DNA of 64,000 nt from Sulfurisphaera tokodaii str. 7 (GTDB taxonomy: Archaea > Thermoproteota > Thermoprotei_A > Sulfolobales > Sulfolobaceae), in contig NC_003106.2 in the NCBI RefSeq assembly GCF_000011205.1, forward strand, positions 2,122,001 through 2,186,000, read 5' to 3'. The notes beneath the pieces were generated by a model. That model ran no database searches and had not been told where the DNA came from. It worked only from the letters and a program-made list of their open reading frames with translations. A program made the translations under genes and the position numbers. Below are positions 30,302 to 38,877 of this stretch, piece by piece. Each line of letters begins with the position of its first letter. Positions within the stretch are counted from its first letter, which is position 1.

Positions 30302-30932
30302 GTTCCTCTAATGTAATCCACTTCCTAGCTTTTGCCTCTCTTAATTTTTCAACAACATTTGTCCACTTATAAAGATCAGGTATTTCATAAATTACTACAA
30401 ATTCATAATCTCCTATACCGAAGGAATAAGTAGTATATGATCTAATGCCTTCATTATCTGGATGATTTTTTGCAATATTAATGTGTTCAGCCATAATATC
30501 ACGTCTTTCCTCAAAAGGCAATAAATACCATTCCGGAGATTTCTTCATGGGATAAGCTACAAAATATTTTAGAGGTGGAATCTTTAGGAATGAAGATAAA
30601 TCCTTATTTCCACCCATAGTATAAGGAGAAGGTTTAAAAACAGAGAAGAAAGATACTTTTTCTTCTAAGTATGAGTTTGAAACTGAAAGAAGCGAATATC
30701 TAAAATCGTTTAGTGGAGTAGTATTATAGTCACATGCCCAATAAATTATATCTCCATCATATCTAAGAGAAATAAATCTCTTCAGTGAAACTAATTTATT
30801 TGAGAACTCTTTTTCCACTTCATTTAATCTAGATAGTATTTGTTTTCGTTCTTCTCTGCCAGATTTCCACCATTCTTTAGAAAACTTAAACATGCTAACG
30901 GTCATATAAACATAGTTTGACAACTTGTTCAC
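30255..30932 (-). CDS. Chlorite-dismutase-family (heme-binding, HemQ-like) protein
   Basis: A 225-residue ferredoxin-like-fold protein with the family features: [19 protein letters not shown] at the start, [15 protein letters not shown], then [24 protein letters not shown] and the proximal His region, ending [11 protein letters not shown]. The group includes chlorite dismutases, peroxidases and coproheme decarboxylases; the reaction is not assignable. The start is uncertain: GTG 30932 is 26 nt from a TATA-like box at 30953-30962, GTG 30950 would add six residues, and a further upstream ATG would run into the divergent BtpA gene. Confidence 0.72.
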   Translation of the reverse strand: MNKLSNYVYMTVSMFKFSKEWWKSGREERKQILSRLNEVEKEFSNKLVSLKRFISLRYDGDIIYWACDYNTTPLNDFRYSLLSVSNSYLEEKVSFFSVFKPSPYTMGGNKDLSSFLKIPPLKYFVAYPMKKSPEWYLLPFEERRDIMAEHINIAKNHPDNEGIRSYTTYSFGIGDYEFVVIYEIPDLYKWTNVVEKLREAKARKWITLEEPILVGELGDLDIFVK

Positions 30933-30937
30933 AAAGG

Positions 30938-30962
30938 TATATATTTTCACCAAAATAAATAA
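30938..30962. promoter_or_regulatory. Interlocked divergent TATA boxes
   Basis: TATATATTTT at 30938-30947 is centred 26 nt before ATG 30968 on the plus strand. On the minus strand a TTTATTTAT element at about 30953-30962 is centred 26 nt before GTG 30932. The two genes therefore appear to share a 30-bp promoter region in which each TATA box sits inside the other's initial transcribed region. Confidence 0.45.
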
Positions 30963-30967
30963 ACCTA

Positions 30968-31720
30968 ATGAAGCTAATAGGAGTTGTTCATTTACCACCA
31001 TTACCTGGATCGTTTTTCTACAAAGGCGAATTTGAGGAAATAGTAGACTTTGCAATAAATGAGTCAAAGAAACTTGAAGTAGGGGGATTTGATGCAGTAA
31101 TATTAGAAAATTTTAATGATAAACCATTTAGAAAAAAAGTAAGAGTTGAGACAGCAATCGCTATGAGTATAATAGCTAGAGAGGTAAAAAAATCTACCAG
31201 TTTACTCGTGGGTATAAATCTTTTACGCAATTCCGCTTATGAAGCAGCAAGTATTGCGAGTTTAACTGGAGATTTTATAAGAGTTAATGCATTATGCGAA
31301 ACAATATCTTCCCCTGAAGGGATAATTGAACCAGCGTCAGTAGAAGTTCAAGAGGTACTCTACTATACAAAGAGGAAAATCTCTATCTTAGCTGACATAA
31401 ATGTAAAACATGCTAGCCCTTTACATCAAATGAACTTAGAAAGCTTACTATTGGATTGTAAAGAAAGAGGATTTGCTGACTATATAATCGTAACTGGGGA
31501 AAGAACAGGCAAAGAACCAAACCCAGAAGTTGTAAAAATGATAAAGAATATCTCTCCACTGCCAGTATGTGTAGGAAGTGGAATGACCCCAAATAATATT
31601 AGAGATTACAAAGTGGACTGTTTTATAATTGGGACATATTTAAAGGACACTGATGGTAAAATAAGGGTAGAAAGAGTGAAAGAAATTGCAAACGCGGTTA
31701 AGAGTATACATAACAGGTGA
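30968..31720 (+). CDS. BtpA-family TIM-barrel protein
   Basis: A 250-residue protein of the BtpA (photosystem I biogenesis) family, also found in non-photosynthetic archaea. It starts [12 protein letters not shown] and shows [41 protein letters not shown] and [12 protein letters not shown], family-typical phosphate/metal loops at the ends of barrel strands. The function outside cyanobacteria is unknown. It overlaps the THEP1 gene by 35 bases and is probably cotranscribed with it. Confidence 0.8.
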   Translation: MKLIGVVHLPPLPGSFFYKGEFEEIVDFAINESKKLEVGGFDAVILENFNDKPFRKKVRVETAIAMSIIAREVKKSTSLLVGINLLRNSAYEAASIASLTGDFIRVNALCETISSPEGIIEPASVEVQEVLYYTKRKISILADINVKHASPLHQMNLESLLLDCKERGFADYIIVTGERTGKEPNPEVVKMIKNISPLPVCVGSGMTPNNIRDYKVDCFIIGTYLKDTDGKIRVERVKEIANAVKSIHNR

Positions 31721-32195
31721 GCCCGGAGTAGGAAAAACGACAATTTTTCTTAAAGTAATTGATAAACTCAAATCACAAGGATACTCTATCTCAGGCTTTT
31801 ATTGTCCAGAAGTGAGAGAAAAAGGACAAAGAATAGGTTTCAAAATAAAAAGCCTAGATAATGAGGTAGAAGATTGGTTAGCTAGTATTTATGCGAAAAG
31901 TAGTATTAAAATTGGTAAGTATTATATTACTATAAATGAAGATATAATAAATAAAATTAAGGAAAAAATTTCTAAATCTGAAATAATAGGAATTGATGAA
32001 ATAGGCCCAATGGAGCTTTCAGTACCTAAGCTTAAAGAGATAATAGACTACGTATTGAATGAAAAACCTATAGTCGTAGCAGTAGTCCATAGGAAGATTT
32101 CATTTAAAGATGGAAAAACATTTGTAGTTACTTATGAAAATAGAAATAGACTAGATAATGAAATATTTAACTATATAATATCCTCGATACAATAA
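31686..32195 (+). CDS. Nucleoside-triphosphatase THEP1 family
   Basis: A 169-residue P-loop NTPase: [18 protein letters not shown] gives Walker A (residues 11-18), the Walker B-like IIGIDEIGPMEL near residue 99, and GFYCPEVREKGQRIGFKI is the family motif. THEP1 proteins hydrolyse NTPs in vitro; the in vivo task is unclear. The start is TTG 31686 inside the BtpA gene; the next candidate start lies beyond the P-loop strand. Confidence 0.85.
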   Translation: MQTRLRVYITGEPGVGKTTIFLKVIDKLKSQGYSISGFYCPEVREKGQRIGFKIKSLDNEVEDWLASIYAKSSIKIGKYYITINEDIINKIKEKISKSEIIGIDEIGPMELSVPKLKEIIDYVLNEKPIVVAVVHRKISFKDGKTFVVTYENRNRLDNEIFNYIISSIQ

Positions 32196-32387
32196 CTATG
32201 AAGTATTAAATGCTAGAAATATGTTAATAAAAAATACTTAGAAAATTTCAACAAATTATCAATCTATTTAGAAGCAACTAGCATCATAGAGCTCAGGTAA
32301 ATTCTTCGTTGTGACTAGCTTAAGGAGATGTTAATAAAATAAAATTCTCTTGATTAATTATATATAGCATACTCCAACTATTATTTT
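32196..32387. other. Intergenic, promoter of the polytopic protein
   Basis: 192 bases without open frame. A TATA box AATTATATAT at about 32357-32366 is centred 26 nt before GTG 32388, so the downstream gene is leaderless. Confidence 0.5.
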
Positions 32388-33971
32388 GTGGATCTTCAAT
32401 TAAGGCATAAGATACTATACATTATTTTAGCGTCTATAATGTTATATACGCTTTACTTGATTAACTTTAGAAATAATATTCTAACACACCCTATTTCAGC
32501 TGCAATAACCTCGTTCTCTTTCTTTTCAGTAATTACTATAATAATAATTTCTCTTTATCCAGAATTATTAGACCCTAATAGGAGCTTATCTAAAATTGAT
32601 GATTATGTAGTTTTCATAGCTACGTCAACATTTCTTATAGTTAGTATATCATTAATCTCAGGCTATGGTACTGATGATATGGAATATATTTTTCAAGCTT
32701 TAAACTATTTATTCAGCGGGAAGAATCCTTATTTAGCAAATTATTACCCTTACTCAGTCGGCCCTACTTATTTAATTAATGGTAAGATTGCCTCCACTTT
32801 TGTATATCCTCCATTTTCTTTTCTAGTTTATATTCCATTTTATCTTTTAATCAGATTAACTAGTGCACCAGGCTATTATATAAATATAGTAAATGTGATA
32901 TTTGATGTCATACTTATAATACTAATCTATCTTGAGGGAAGAAAAAAACAAGATCCATTAGCCGTTCTATCTGTTATATTTTTATATCTACTCACAGCAA
33001 TAGCAATACCACCTTTTTATGGTGTGAACAGTGTAATTCCAGCAACATTCTTACTTATTTCATATCTGAGAGATGATAAGTGGGGGGGAATTAGCTTAGG
33101 TATTGCCTCATCTTTTATTCAACTTAGTTGGCTAGCATTACCGTTCATTTTAATATATAAACTTAAAAACAGTAAAATAAACAAAATTAAGAATTATTTA
33201 TTATATTTTATACTAACGATTATAATCATAAATCTTCCATTTGTTATATTAAACTATAAAGCGTTTTTATATAACATATTTACAACTGATATTAATACTA
33301 TTCCCGTGGGTGCATTAGGATTAACTGTAATTAATTATGCAGGAGTATACCAATTAGAACCATGGTTTTTTACATTCTCTGAAAGTGTAGTATCTATTTT
33401 TCTTATATATATATATTACAGATTTTTCGAAATATTGAAACAAAGTATCTGGATATACCCTATGATTATTAGTTGGTTCATGTGGAGAACTCTTACCGAA
33501 TATTTCTTTTTATGGATTCCATTATTATTTGTAACAATCTATAAGATGGATTATAAATTACCTAGTATTAAGATAAATATAAGAAAAGATATAGGAGTTC
33601 CTTTATTTATTCTTTTAACGCTCTTATTATCCGTTGGAGTATATGCACATGAAACCTACATATCAACAAATCCTCTTAAAATATTAAACGTTCAACCATT
33701 AGGCAAACAACCATATTCTGCTATTCTAGTTGAAGTTAAAAATTTAGGTAATAAACCATTAAACATCACCCTCGTAAGAGTATCCTTGCCTAACAATCTT
33801 AATATGGTATGGAATTTCACATATACTTTAATTCCACCAAATTCTTCATCAATACTTTTTGCCTATGCACCATACTATAATGAGACAATAAATTCAACAG
33901 TATTTACAGTAGAAGTTTACTCATATTATTACTTTGCAACATATAAGGTAAATGTAAGTAATATTTCTTAG
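32388..33971 (+). CDS. Polytopic membrane protein with C-terminal beta domain (glycosyltransferase-like topology)
   Basis: A 527-residue membrane protein with about eleven hydrophobic helices between residues 7 and 415, an external loop with DDMEYIFQALNYLFSGKNPYLANYYP between helices 3 and 4 and a PPFSFLVYIPFYLL helix; then an extracellular C-terminal domain of about 100 residues with several N-glycosylation-type sites (NITL, NSS, NETI). The D-D-x-E / helix topology recalls GT-C mannosyltransferase-like proteins of archaeal surface glycan synthesis, which is a weak call. Start GTG is fixed by the TATA spacing. It is followed one base on by nadE. Confidence 0.6.
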   Translation: MDLQLRHKILYIILASIMLYTLYLINFRNNILTHPISAAITSFSFFSVITIIIISLYPELLDPNRSLSKIDDYVVFIATSTFLIVSISLISGYGTDDMEYIFQALNYLFSGKNPYLANYYPYSVGPTYLINGKIASTFVYPPFSFLVYIPFYLLIRLTSAPGYYINIVNVIFDVILIILIYLEGRKKQDPLAVLSVIFLYLLTAIAIPPFYGVNSVIPATFLLISYLRDDKWGGISLGIASSFIQLSWLALPFILIYKLKNSKINKIKNYLLYFILTIIIINLPFVILNYKAFLYNIFTTDINTIPVGALGLTVINYAGVYQLEPWFFTFSESVVSIFLIYIYYRFFEILKQSIWIYPMIISWFMWRTLTEYFFLWIPLLFVTIYKMDYKLPSIKINIRKDIGVPLFILLTLLLSVGVYAHETYISTNPLKILNVQPLGKQPYSAILVEVKNLGNKPLNITLVRVSLPNNLNMVWNFTYTLIPPNSSSILFAYAPYYNETINSTVFTVEVYSYYYFATYKVNVSNIS

Positions 33972-34811
33972 ATGATGCCAGAATATGTAAGAAAAAAACT
34001 TACCTTAGACTTTGGCCAAGTTACTGATTACATAGTTAGAAGAATAAGAGAATACATAGAAGAGAGTAAAAAAGAAGGAGGGATAATAGGCTTAAGTGGT
34101 GGAATTGATTCTTCAGTAACAACAATACTCTTATCAAGAGCTACCAATAACTTCTACATCCTATTAATGCCTACTTCATCGACACCTCAAAAAGACATTG
34201 AAGATGCCATGAAAATAATTAAAATAGTTAATGGTGAAAATAAATATAGTTATATAAACATTGATGAGATTATTAATGAGTTCTCCTCTATTGTCAATAT
34301 ATCCGATAAAATAGTAATAGGAAATATAAAAGCTAGGGTTAGAATGACACTATTATATGCGTTTGCTCAAAAAATGAACTATCTAGTAATAGGAACGGGA
34401 GATAAAAGTGAAATAATGCTTGGTTATTTTACTAAATATGGTGATGGAGGAGTAGATGTATTACCAATTGGAGACTTATATAAAACACAAGTTAGAATGC
34501 TAGGTAATTATTTAGGAGTACCAGAAGAAATAGTTAAAAAACCACCTTCTCCAGCATTATGGGAGGGACAAACTGCTGAAGGGGAAATTGGTTTAGATTA
34601 TGAAACTATAGATTCTATACTTTACCTTAAGTTTGAGGAAATGAGAGAACCAGAAGAAATAGCCGAAATGACTAAGACTAGTTATGATAAAGTAATAAAA
34701 ATTATAAATATGGTGAAAACATCACAACATAAAAGACTCCCACCAGAGATTTTCAGATTAAGTGGAAGGGCAATTAACTCTGACTGGAGGTATCCAAGGC
34801 AATGGGGTTAA
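33972..34811 (+). CDS. nadE: NAD synthetase, ammonia-using subunit NadE
   Basis: A 279-residue N-type ATP pyrophosphatase that amidates nicotinate adenine dinucleotide (NaAD) to NAD+. The ATP-PPase loop IIGLSGGIDSSVTTILL (SGGIDS at 42-47), IGTGDKSEIMLGYFTKYGDGGVDVLPIGDLYKT and the PPSPALWEGQTAEGEIG lid are all intact. It directly overlaps, by 10 bases, a nitrilase-family gene with NadE-type glutaminase residues, suggesting a two-subunit glutamine-dependent enzyme. ATG 33975 is an alternative start. Confidence 0.93.
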   Translation: MMPEYVRKKLTLDFGQVTDYIVRRIREYIEESKKEGGIIGLSGGIDSSVTTILLSRATNNFYILLMPTSSTPQKDIEDAMKIIKIVNGENKYSYINIDEIINEFSSIVNISDKIVIGNIKARVRMTLLYAFAQKMNYLVIGTGDKSEIMLGYFTKYGDGGVDVLPIGDLYKTQVRMLGNYLGVPEEIVKKPPSPALWEGQTAEGEIGLDYETIDSILYLKFEEMREPEEIAEMTKTSYDKVIKIINMVKTSQHKRLPPEIFRLSGRAINSDWRYPRQWG

Positions 34812-35611
34812 AAGTAGAATTAGCTCAAATAAGACCAAAACTTGGAGATGTAAAATATAATTTAGAGAAACATCAAGAAATAATATCTTCATCTTCTGCG
34901 GATTGTATAATTTTCCCAGAGCTTTCCTTAACTGGATATATATTAAGGGATTTAGTGTACGAAGTGTATAATGAAAGTGAGAAAGCAATAGAAAAATTAT
35001 CAGAAGAAAATAAATGTATAATAGCTGGACTAGTTAAAGAAATAAGACCTGGCATACTTAGAAATACGGCTGCTATAATAATTAATCATCAAATTAATTA
35101 TATATATAAATTTTATTTACCTACATATGGTTTATTTGAAGAAAGAAGATATTTTCAACCTGGAGATCCAAAAAGAGATCTAAAAATATTTGAGTACAAA
35201 GGAGTAAAATTTGGAGTAATTATCTGTGAAGATGCATGGCATTATGAACCAATAGAGGCACTCGCTTTACTAGGTGCTGATAGTATATTTATTCCAGCAG
35301 CATCACCAATGAGAAGACTAAGTACTAGGCTAGGTATACAAGATAATTGGGAAGCCTTACTAAAGGCTCATTCTATAATTAATGGTATTTGGACCATTTT
35401 CGTAAATAATGTAGGAAGTCAGGAGGAAGAATTCTTTTGGGGAGGATCTATGGTTGTATCTCCTAATGGAGAGGTAATAAATAGGGCCAAATTATTTGAA
35501 GAAGATATAATAATTACTGAAATAAATCTCGATGAAGTTAGGAAAAATAGATTTTTCAGTAGTTTCAGAGAGCATAATAGAGATTTTCACGATGTATTAA
35601 GGAGCCTCTAA
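34802..35611 (+). CDS. Nitrilase-family glutaminase, probable partner subunit of NadE
   Basis: A 269-residue carbon-nitrogen hydrolase with a complete E-K-C triad: Glu40 in FPELSLTGY, Lys103 in YKFYLPTYGLFEERRYF and Cys142 in VIICEDAWH. The YKFYLPTYGLFEERR and CEDAWH contexts match the glutaminase domain of fused glutamine-dependent NAD synthetases better than amidases. The start overlaps nadE by 10 bases. I infer it supplies ammonia from glutamine to NadE as a separate chain; a stand-alone omega-amidase is the alternative. Confidence 0.82.
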   Translation: MGLKVELAQIRPKLGDVKYNLEKHQEIISSSSADCIIFPELSLTGYILRDLVYEVYNESEKAIEKLSEENKCIIAGLVKEIRPGILRNTAAIIINHQINYIYKFYLPTYGLFEERRYFQPGDPKRDLKIFEYKGVKFGVIICEDAWHYEPIEALALLGADSIFIPAASPMRRLSTRLGIQDNWEALLKAHSIINGIWTIFVNNVGSQEEEFFWGGSMVVSPNGEVINRAKLFEEDIIITEINLDEVRKNRFFSSFREHNRDFHDVLRSL

Positions 35612-35646
35612 ATTTATTTCCTCTTTTATAAAACTATATTTTAGTT

Positions 35647-35931
35647 ATGATATCTCAGAAAGTGAACATCATTGAGATGTTACTCCTCATACTACTTATA
35701 TTACTTTTGCTCGCCTCACTATTCAATCCATTACTACTATTCCCAGCAATAGGATTATCTATGCTTCAGGTAGGATATAATAAAGGATTTTTACCTATAC
35801 CATTATCATTAATACTATTGTTAATACTAGGATTAAGAGGAGACTATTACTCTATAGCTATAATGACTATTCTCGCCTTTCTACTATTCATGATAATAAG
35901 TGATAAGATTAAATATTACCCATTTAGATAA
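35647..35931 (+). CDS. Hypothetical membrane protein, 94 aa
   Basis: Three hydrophobic segments (about residues 10-30, 32-45 and 50-90) with leucine/isoleucine-rich composition and no charged catalytic residues. It begins the unknown cluster that runs to 37673 and overlaps the next frame by 32 bases if that is used from its first start. No family recognised. Confidence 0.55.
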   Translation: MISQKVNIIEMLLLILLILLLLASLFNPLLLFPAIGLSMLQVGYNKGFLPIPLSLILLLILGLRGDYYSIAIMTILAFLLFMIISDKIKYYPFR

Positions 35932-35968
35932 GGATAAACTATTATATTTGAAATCAAAAAGTTCACCT

Positions 35969-36145
35969 ATGAATAGAGTACTACTTCTATTAGTTATGAT
36001 AAATATAATTTTCACGCTTACTATTTCAAATATCTTCTTATTTAATCTCACTTTTCCTGCAATAAAAATAATTTTAATGCAAAGGAAAGAGAGAAATATA
36101 AAAGAAAAAGCCCTTAGATTTAATGAATATAAGCCCAATGTATAA
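35969..36145 (+). CDS. Small hypothetical membrane protein, 58 aa
   Basis: From ATG 35969 the frame gives one long hydrophobic segment (RVLLLLVMINIIFTLTISNIF...) and a basic C-terminal tail (MQRKERNIKEKALRFNEYKPNV). The stop lies 3 bases before the winged-helix gene, in the same direction. An opposite-strand frame of 88 codons covers the same bases; context favours this one. Low confidence. Confidence 0.4.
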   Translation: MNRVLLLLVMINIIFTLTISNIFLFNLTFPAIKIILMQRKERNIKEKALRFNEYKPNV

Positions 36146-36148
36146 CTC

Positions 36149-36427
36149 ATGAGTATAATAAAAATTGACGAACTTTTTGAGTTACCAGGTTGGGATACAA
36201 GGAGAAGAATACTAGAGATACTAGAGAGTGGACAGAAAAACGCATACGAAATAGCTAAATTACTAAACCTAAATTATTCAACAGTCAGATATCATTTAGA
36301 TCTTTTGCAGAAATTTGGACTAGTAAATGTAAAGAAAGGTAAAAAATATTATTATGAGTTAACTAAAAATGCCAAAATACTCTTAGATAACTATGAAGAA
36401 GAGACAAAGAAGAGGGATAGTACTTAA
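36149..36427 (+). CDS. Winged-helix transcription regulator (ArsR-like)
   Basis: A 92-residue single winged helix: GWDTRRRILEILESGQKNAYEIAKLLNLNYSTVRYHLDLLQKFGLV contains the helix-turn-helix and recognition helix (about 30-58), KKGKKYYYELT is the wing. No metal-binding Cys motif, so not a metal-sensing ArsR. Its position between small membrane proteins and two unknown genes suggests control of this cluster. Confidence 0.85.
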   Translation: MSIIKIDELFELPGWDTRRRILEILESGQKNAYEIAKLLNLNYSTVRYHLDLLQKFGLVNVKKGKKYYYELTKNAKILLDNYEEETKKRDST

Positions 36428-36460
36428 TATTTTTAAATACTCTTTTTCAAACATTAAACT

Positions 36461-37177
36461 ATGAAATGCTCTACTGAAAGTAATAGGGATATAAGAGGAT
36501 TTAACTTTCTTTTAGATAATTGTGATAAAGAATATTTAGCTAATAAGTTTCAAGAATTCAGAAAACTTGCAAATGAAACGGGCAAAACTTATATAATAAG
36601 ACTAGCTGATAGTAACTATTATAGATTTGAAATCATAATGGTGCCTAACTCAGTTACTTTACTATCAATCGCTACAGCTAGAGGAGTAAATAATATTAAT
36701 CTAAGAGATTTTTCTGCCCTTGAAGAACTAGCAACATTAAGCTGTTGCGCTTACCAAAATGATAAGCTAAAAGAATTAGCATTACAATTTCTAGGAGGAC
36801 AAAGAGAGTATGAATCCGAAGTAGTTGATTTAGAGGAAAAAACAATCGAAATTGAAATAAGCCCAGATTGTAATAAGGTAGAGTGGAATGAATTAAAATT
36901 ACCAGAACAAGTTGAAGGAAAATGGACTACAACTGAACTTGCTTATACAGATAGATTATATTTGAAAGCATTGACTGGTCAAGGTAAATTTATAACAATA
37001 TCTACTGAGAGGCCTCAAAATTCAATAAAATTTAATTCATTTGAAAGGTTAAATAGCTTGTGTTGTTTTGTTAATATAATTCTTCAAAAATTAAAAGAAT
37101 GTAATGGGTTAGTAGAAGCATTAACACCATTTTTGCAACAAGAATCTGGGAAGAGGAAAAGGAGAAAAAATGAGTGA
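36461..37177 (+). CDS. Hypothetical protein, 238 aa (Sulfolobales-type, unknown)
   Basis: Not recognised. Soluble, with a helical N-terminus and a mixed C-terminal part, and cysteine pairs at CDKE (res 20), SCCAY and LCCF that are not arranged as a zinc ribbon. It has a TATA box ATATTTTTAAATAC about 26 nt before the ATG, so it can be transcribed separately from the regulator. It overlaps the next gene by 8 bases. Confidence 0.55.
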   Translation: MKCSTESNRDIRGFNFLLDNCDKEYLANKFQEFRKLANETGKTYIIRLADSNYYRFEIIMVPNSVTLLSIATARGVNNINLRDFSALEELATLSCCAYQNDKLKELALQFLGGQREYESEVVDLEEKTIEIEISPDCNKVEWNELKLPEQVEGKWTTTELAYTDRLYLKALTGQGKFITISTERPQNSIKFNSFERLNSLCCFVNIILQKLKECNGLVEALTPFLQQESGKRKRRKNE

Positions 37178-37673
37178 AAATGTAAAACCTATCTATGCTA
37201 GAGGATTTTTTAATATGAATTATTTAGGAGAAACTACTCAACTAACAATTTTTTACTATGAAGATAATGAACATTACTATGCCTCTCTAAATAAAGAAGA
37301 ATTGAAAAAAGAACTTCATAAGCTAAAAAATAACATGCAATACTTCTTAGACCAAGAAATAATAAAGATTAATGGTAAAAGAGTCAAAGCAAAGGTTTTA
37401 TTTGTAAGACTAGGTTTGCTTAAAATTAATATTCCATATATAGAATTTATAATCAGATTTAAAGGGAACTTACATAAAGGGGAAAACATTTATGAGGATT
37501 TATATGAAGAAGAAATTGTCGAATACCCATATGAAGCTATTTGGATCTTACCAGGAAAGATTGTCTCTTATTCTATTTCAGGAAAAGTAAAAACTAAGAA
37601 CAATATTCTCTTTTTGAAAGTCAAAAAAGGAACCAGAATAAGTGGAAATGAAAAAATAAAATTTGTTATGTGA
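37170..37673 (+). CDS. Hypothetical protein, 167 aa
   Basis: Not recognised. Beta-rich after a helical first half (NKEELKKELHKLKNNMQYFLDQE); no motif, cysteine or membrane segment. Translationally coupled to the preceding gene (8-base overlap); 8 bases of its end overlap the convergent carbinolamine dehydratase gene. Confidence 0.55.
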   Translation: MSENVKPIYARGFFNMNYLGETTQLTIFYYEDNEHYYASLNKEELKKELHKLKNNMQYFLDQEIIKINGKRVKAKVLFVRLGLLKINIPYIEFIIRFKGNLHKGENIYEDLYEEEIVEYPYEAIWILPGKIVSYSISGKVKTKNNILFLKVKKGTRISGNEKIKFVM

Positions 37674-37947
37674 GAAGTTCATCTATTTTTTTAGCTAACT
37701 CTACATCGAGATCAGTAATACCACCAGCATCGTGGGTAGTCAATTGGACTATAACTTTGTTATAGTAGATACACACATCAGGGTGATGATTCATGCTATC
37801 TGCAATTGGCTGTACTTTATTTAGAAAATTAACTGCTTCTTTAAAATCGTGAAACAAAAAAGTCTTTTCTATTACATTTCCCTTTAAACTCCAGCCTTTC
37901 ATTTTATTAAGTTCTTCCCTTATCTCTTTTTCTGTTAACTTTTTCAT
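37666..37947 (-). CDS. Pterin-4a-carbinolamine dehydratase (PCD/DCoH)
   Basis: A 93-residue protein. The active-site pair DSMNHHPDVCIYYNKV contains the catalytic His-His-Pro and the following strand, with LTTHDAGGITDLDVELA completing the fold. It dehydrates 4a-hydroxytetrahydropterins; in archaea without aromatic hydroxylases the physiological pterin is unknown, and a role linked to molybdopterin has been suggested for some. It overlaps the unknown gene by 8 bases. Confidence 0.9.
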   Translation of the reverse strand: MKKLTEKEIREELNKMKGWSLKGNVIEKTFLFHDFKEAVNFLNKVQPIADSMNHHPDVCIYYNKVIVQLTTHDAGGITDLDVELAKKIDELLT

Positions 37948-37977
37948 AGTTTAACATAAAGACATAAAAATATAAAA

Positions 37978-38035
37978 AATATCAGCACTTAAAGGACTCC
38001 TCACACTTCAGTCTGGGGAGTTCTCATCCTCATTT
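37978..38035 (-). ncRNA. C/D-box sRNA with two 12-nt guides, probable 16S rRNA 2'-O-methylation guide
   Basis: On the minus strand: box C AGGATGA (38030-38024), 12-nt guide (38023-38012), box D' CTGA (38011-38008), 3-nt spacer, box C' GTGAGGA (38004-37998), 12-nt guide (37997-37986), box D CTGA (37985-37982), then a T-rich tract. Both guides have the canonical 12-nt length. Their complements share CUGGGGAGU and ACUUAAAGGA with archaeal 16S rRNA as I recall it, two sites about 20 nt apart. The sRNA lies directly after the stop of the membrane-protein gene (1-base overlap), so it may be cut from that mRNA's tail. Confidence 0.78.
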
Positions 38036-38842
38036 TAGTTCTGTTGCCATCCTCTTTATAAGTGAATATATTAATGGGATTAATAAAATTGCAAATGCTA
38101 TTGCTAATCCCCATGCTAAAGTCTGAAGAATTGAGAGAACTGAACTAAATGGTTGCACAATTATGGCTATTGCAATAACTAAGAAAATAGTGTAAAGTAA
38201 AAATCTTCCATAAGTTGTTATATAGGTAGCATTAGGATCACTTTTAGATATACTATCAATGGCTTTATCAATTATTGTAAAGCTAAATAGAAGAACTATA
38301 GAACCTATTATGATATCATAGAAAAGATATGGGCTTATAAAAGGAACCCAATAGAATATTGCTAGCGTAGCTGCAAGCGTTATTATTATTGCATACAAAC
38401 CGAATTTTAAAACGTTAAATATAGTTGACATAAATGGGTCATTAACTACCATTTGCCTTCCCATATAATCTATGAGAATATTTACTAGTGTGATACCTAA
38501 GGTAAGTAATAATATTGCACCAGCTAAATAAGGTAAATATCTAGCCACTGCACTAACGTAAACACTTGCTGGGCCAAGGCTAACTACTGTCAAACCAATT
38601 GATAGCGAAATAAGGATTATTAATGCCTTAACAGTACCAGCAACTAAGCCTGCACTAATCTGTATTGTAGAATGTGAAAATAATCTCACTAAAATTCTGT
38701 GAATAACAGTGCTTACTATTTCAGCAACCACATACCCAATAAAAACGATTATCAGGAAAAGAATAATAGATGGAATTGCGCTGATTATTTCAGTGGCTAA
38801 TGATGTCAGTGCTTGAGAAATTGTTTCATCTACTATGAGCAT
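38030..38842 (-). CDS. Polytopic membrane protein, MscS/CmpX-like transmembrane region
   Basis: A 270-residue, almost entirely hydrophobic protein with about seven helices (around residues 22-50, 65-90, 98-120, 140-165, 170-195, 215-235, 243-262). The first half (IIVFIGYVVAEIVSTVIHRIL) resembles the conserved transmembrane-helix segment of small mechanosensitive-channel-like proteins, but the beta domain of MscS is missing. Function unknown. A TATA-like sequence precedes the start at 38842. Confidence 0.55.
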   Translation of the reverse strand: MLIVDETISQALTSLATEIISAIPSIILFLIIVFIGYVVAEIVSTVIHRILVRLFSHSTIQISAGLVAGTVKALIILISLSIGLTVVSLGPASVYVSAVARYLPYLAGAILLLTLGITLVNILIDYMGRQMVVNDPFMSTIFNVLKFGLYAIIITLAATLAIFYWVPFISPYLFYDIIIGSIVLLFSFTIIDKAIDSISKSDPNATYITTYGRFLLYTIFLVIAIAIIVQPFSSVLSILQTLAWGLAIAFAILLIPLIYSLIKRMATELK

Positions 38843-38877
38843 AGCTACGATTGTTTCCTCTCTATAGATATATAAAT

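Noticed and set aside
32270-32320. C/D-box-like ATGATG and CTGA strings on the minus strand
   Set aside because: Order and spacing of the boxes do not fit C-D'-C'-D.
35884-36150. 88-codon minus-strand frame over the small membrane protein
   Set aside because: It is opposed to the direction of all neighbouring genes and overlaps the starts and ends of three of them.
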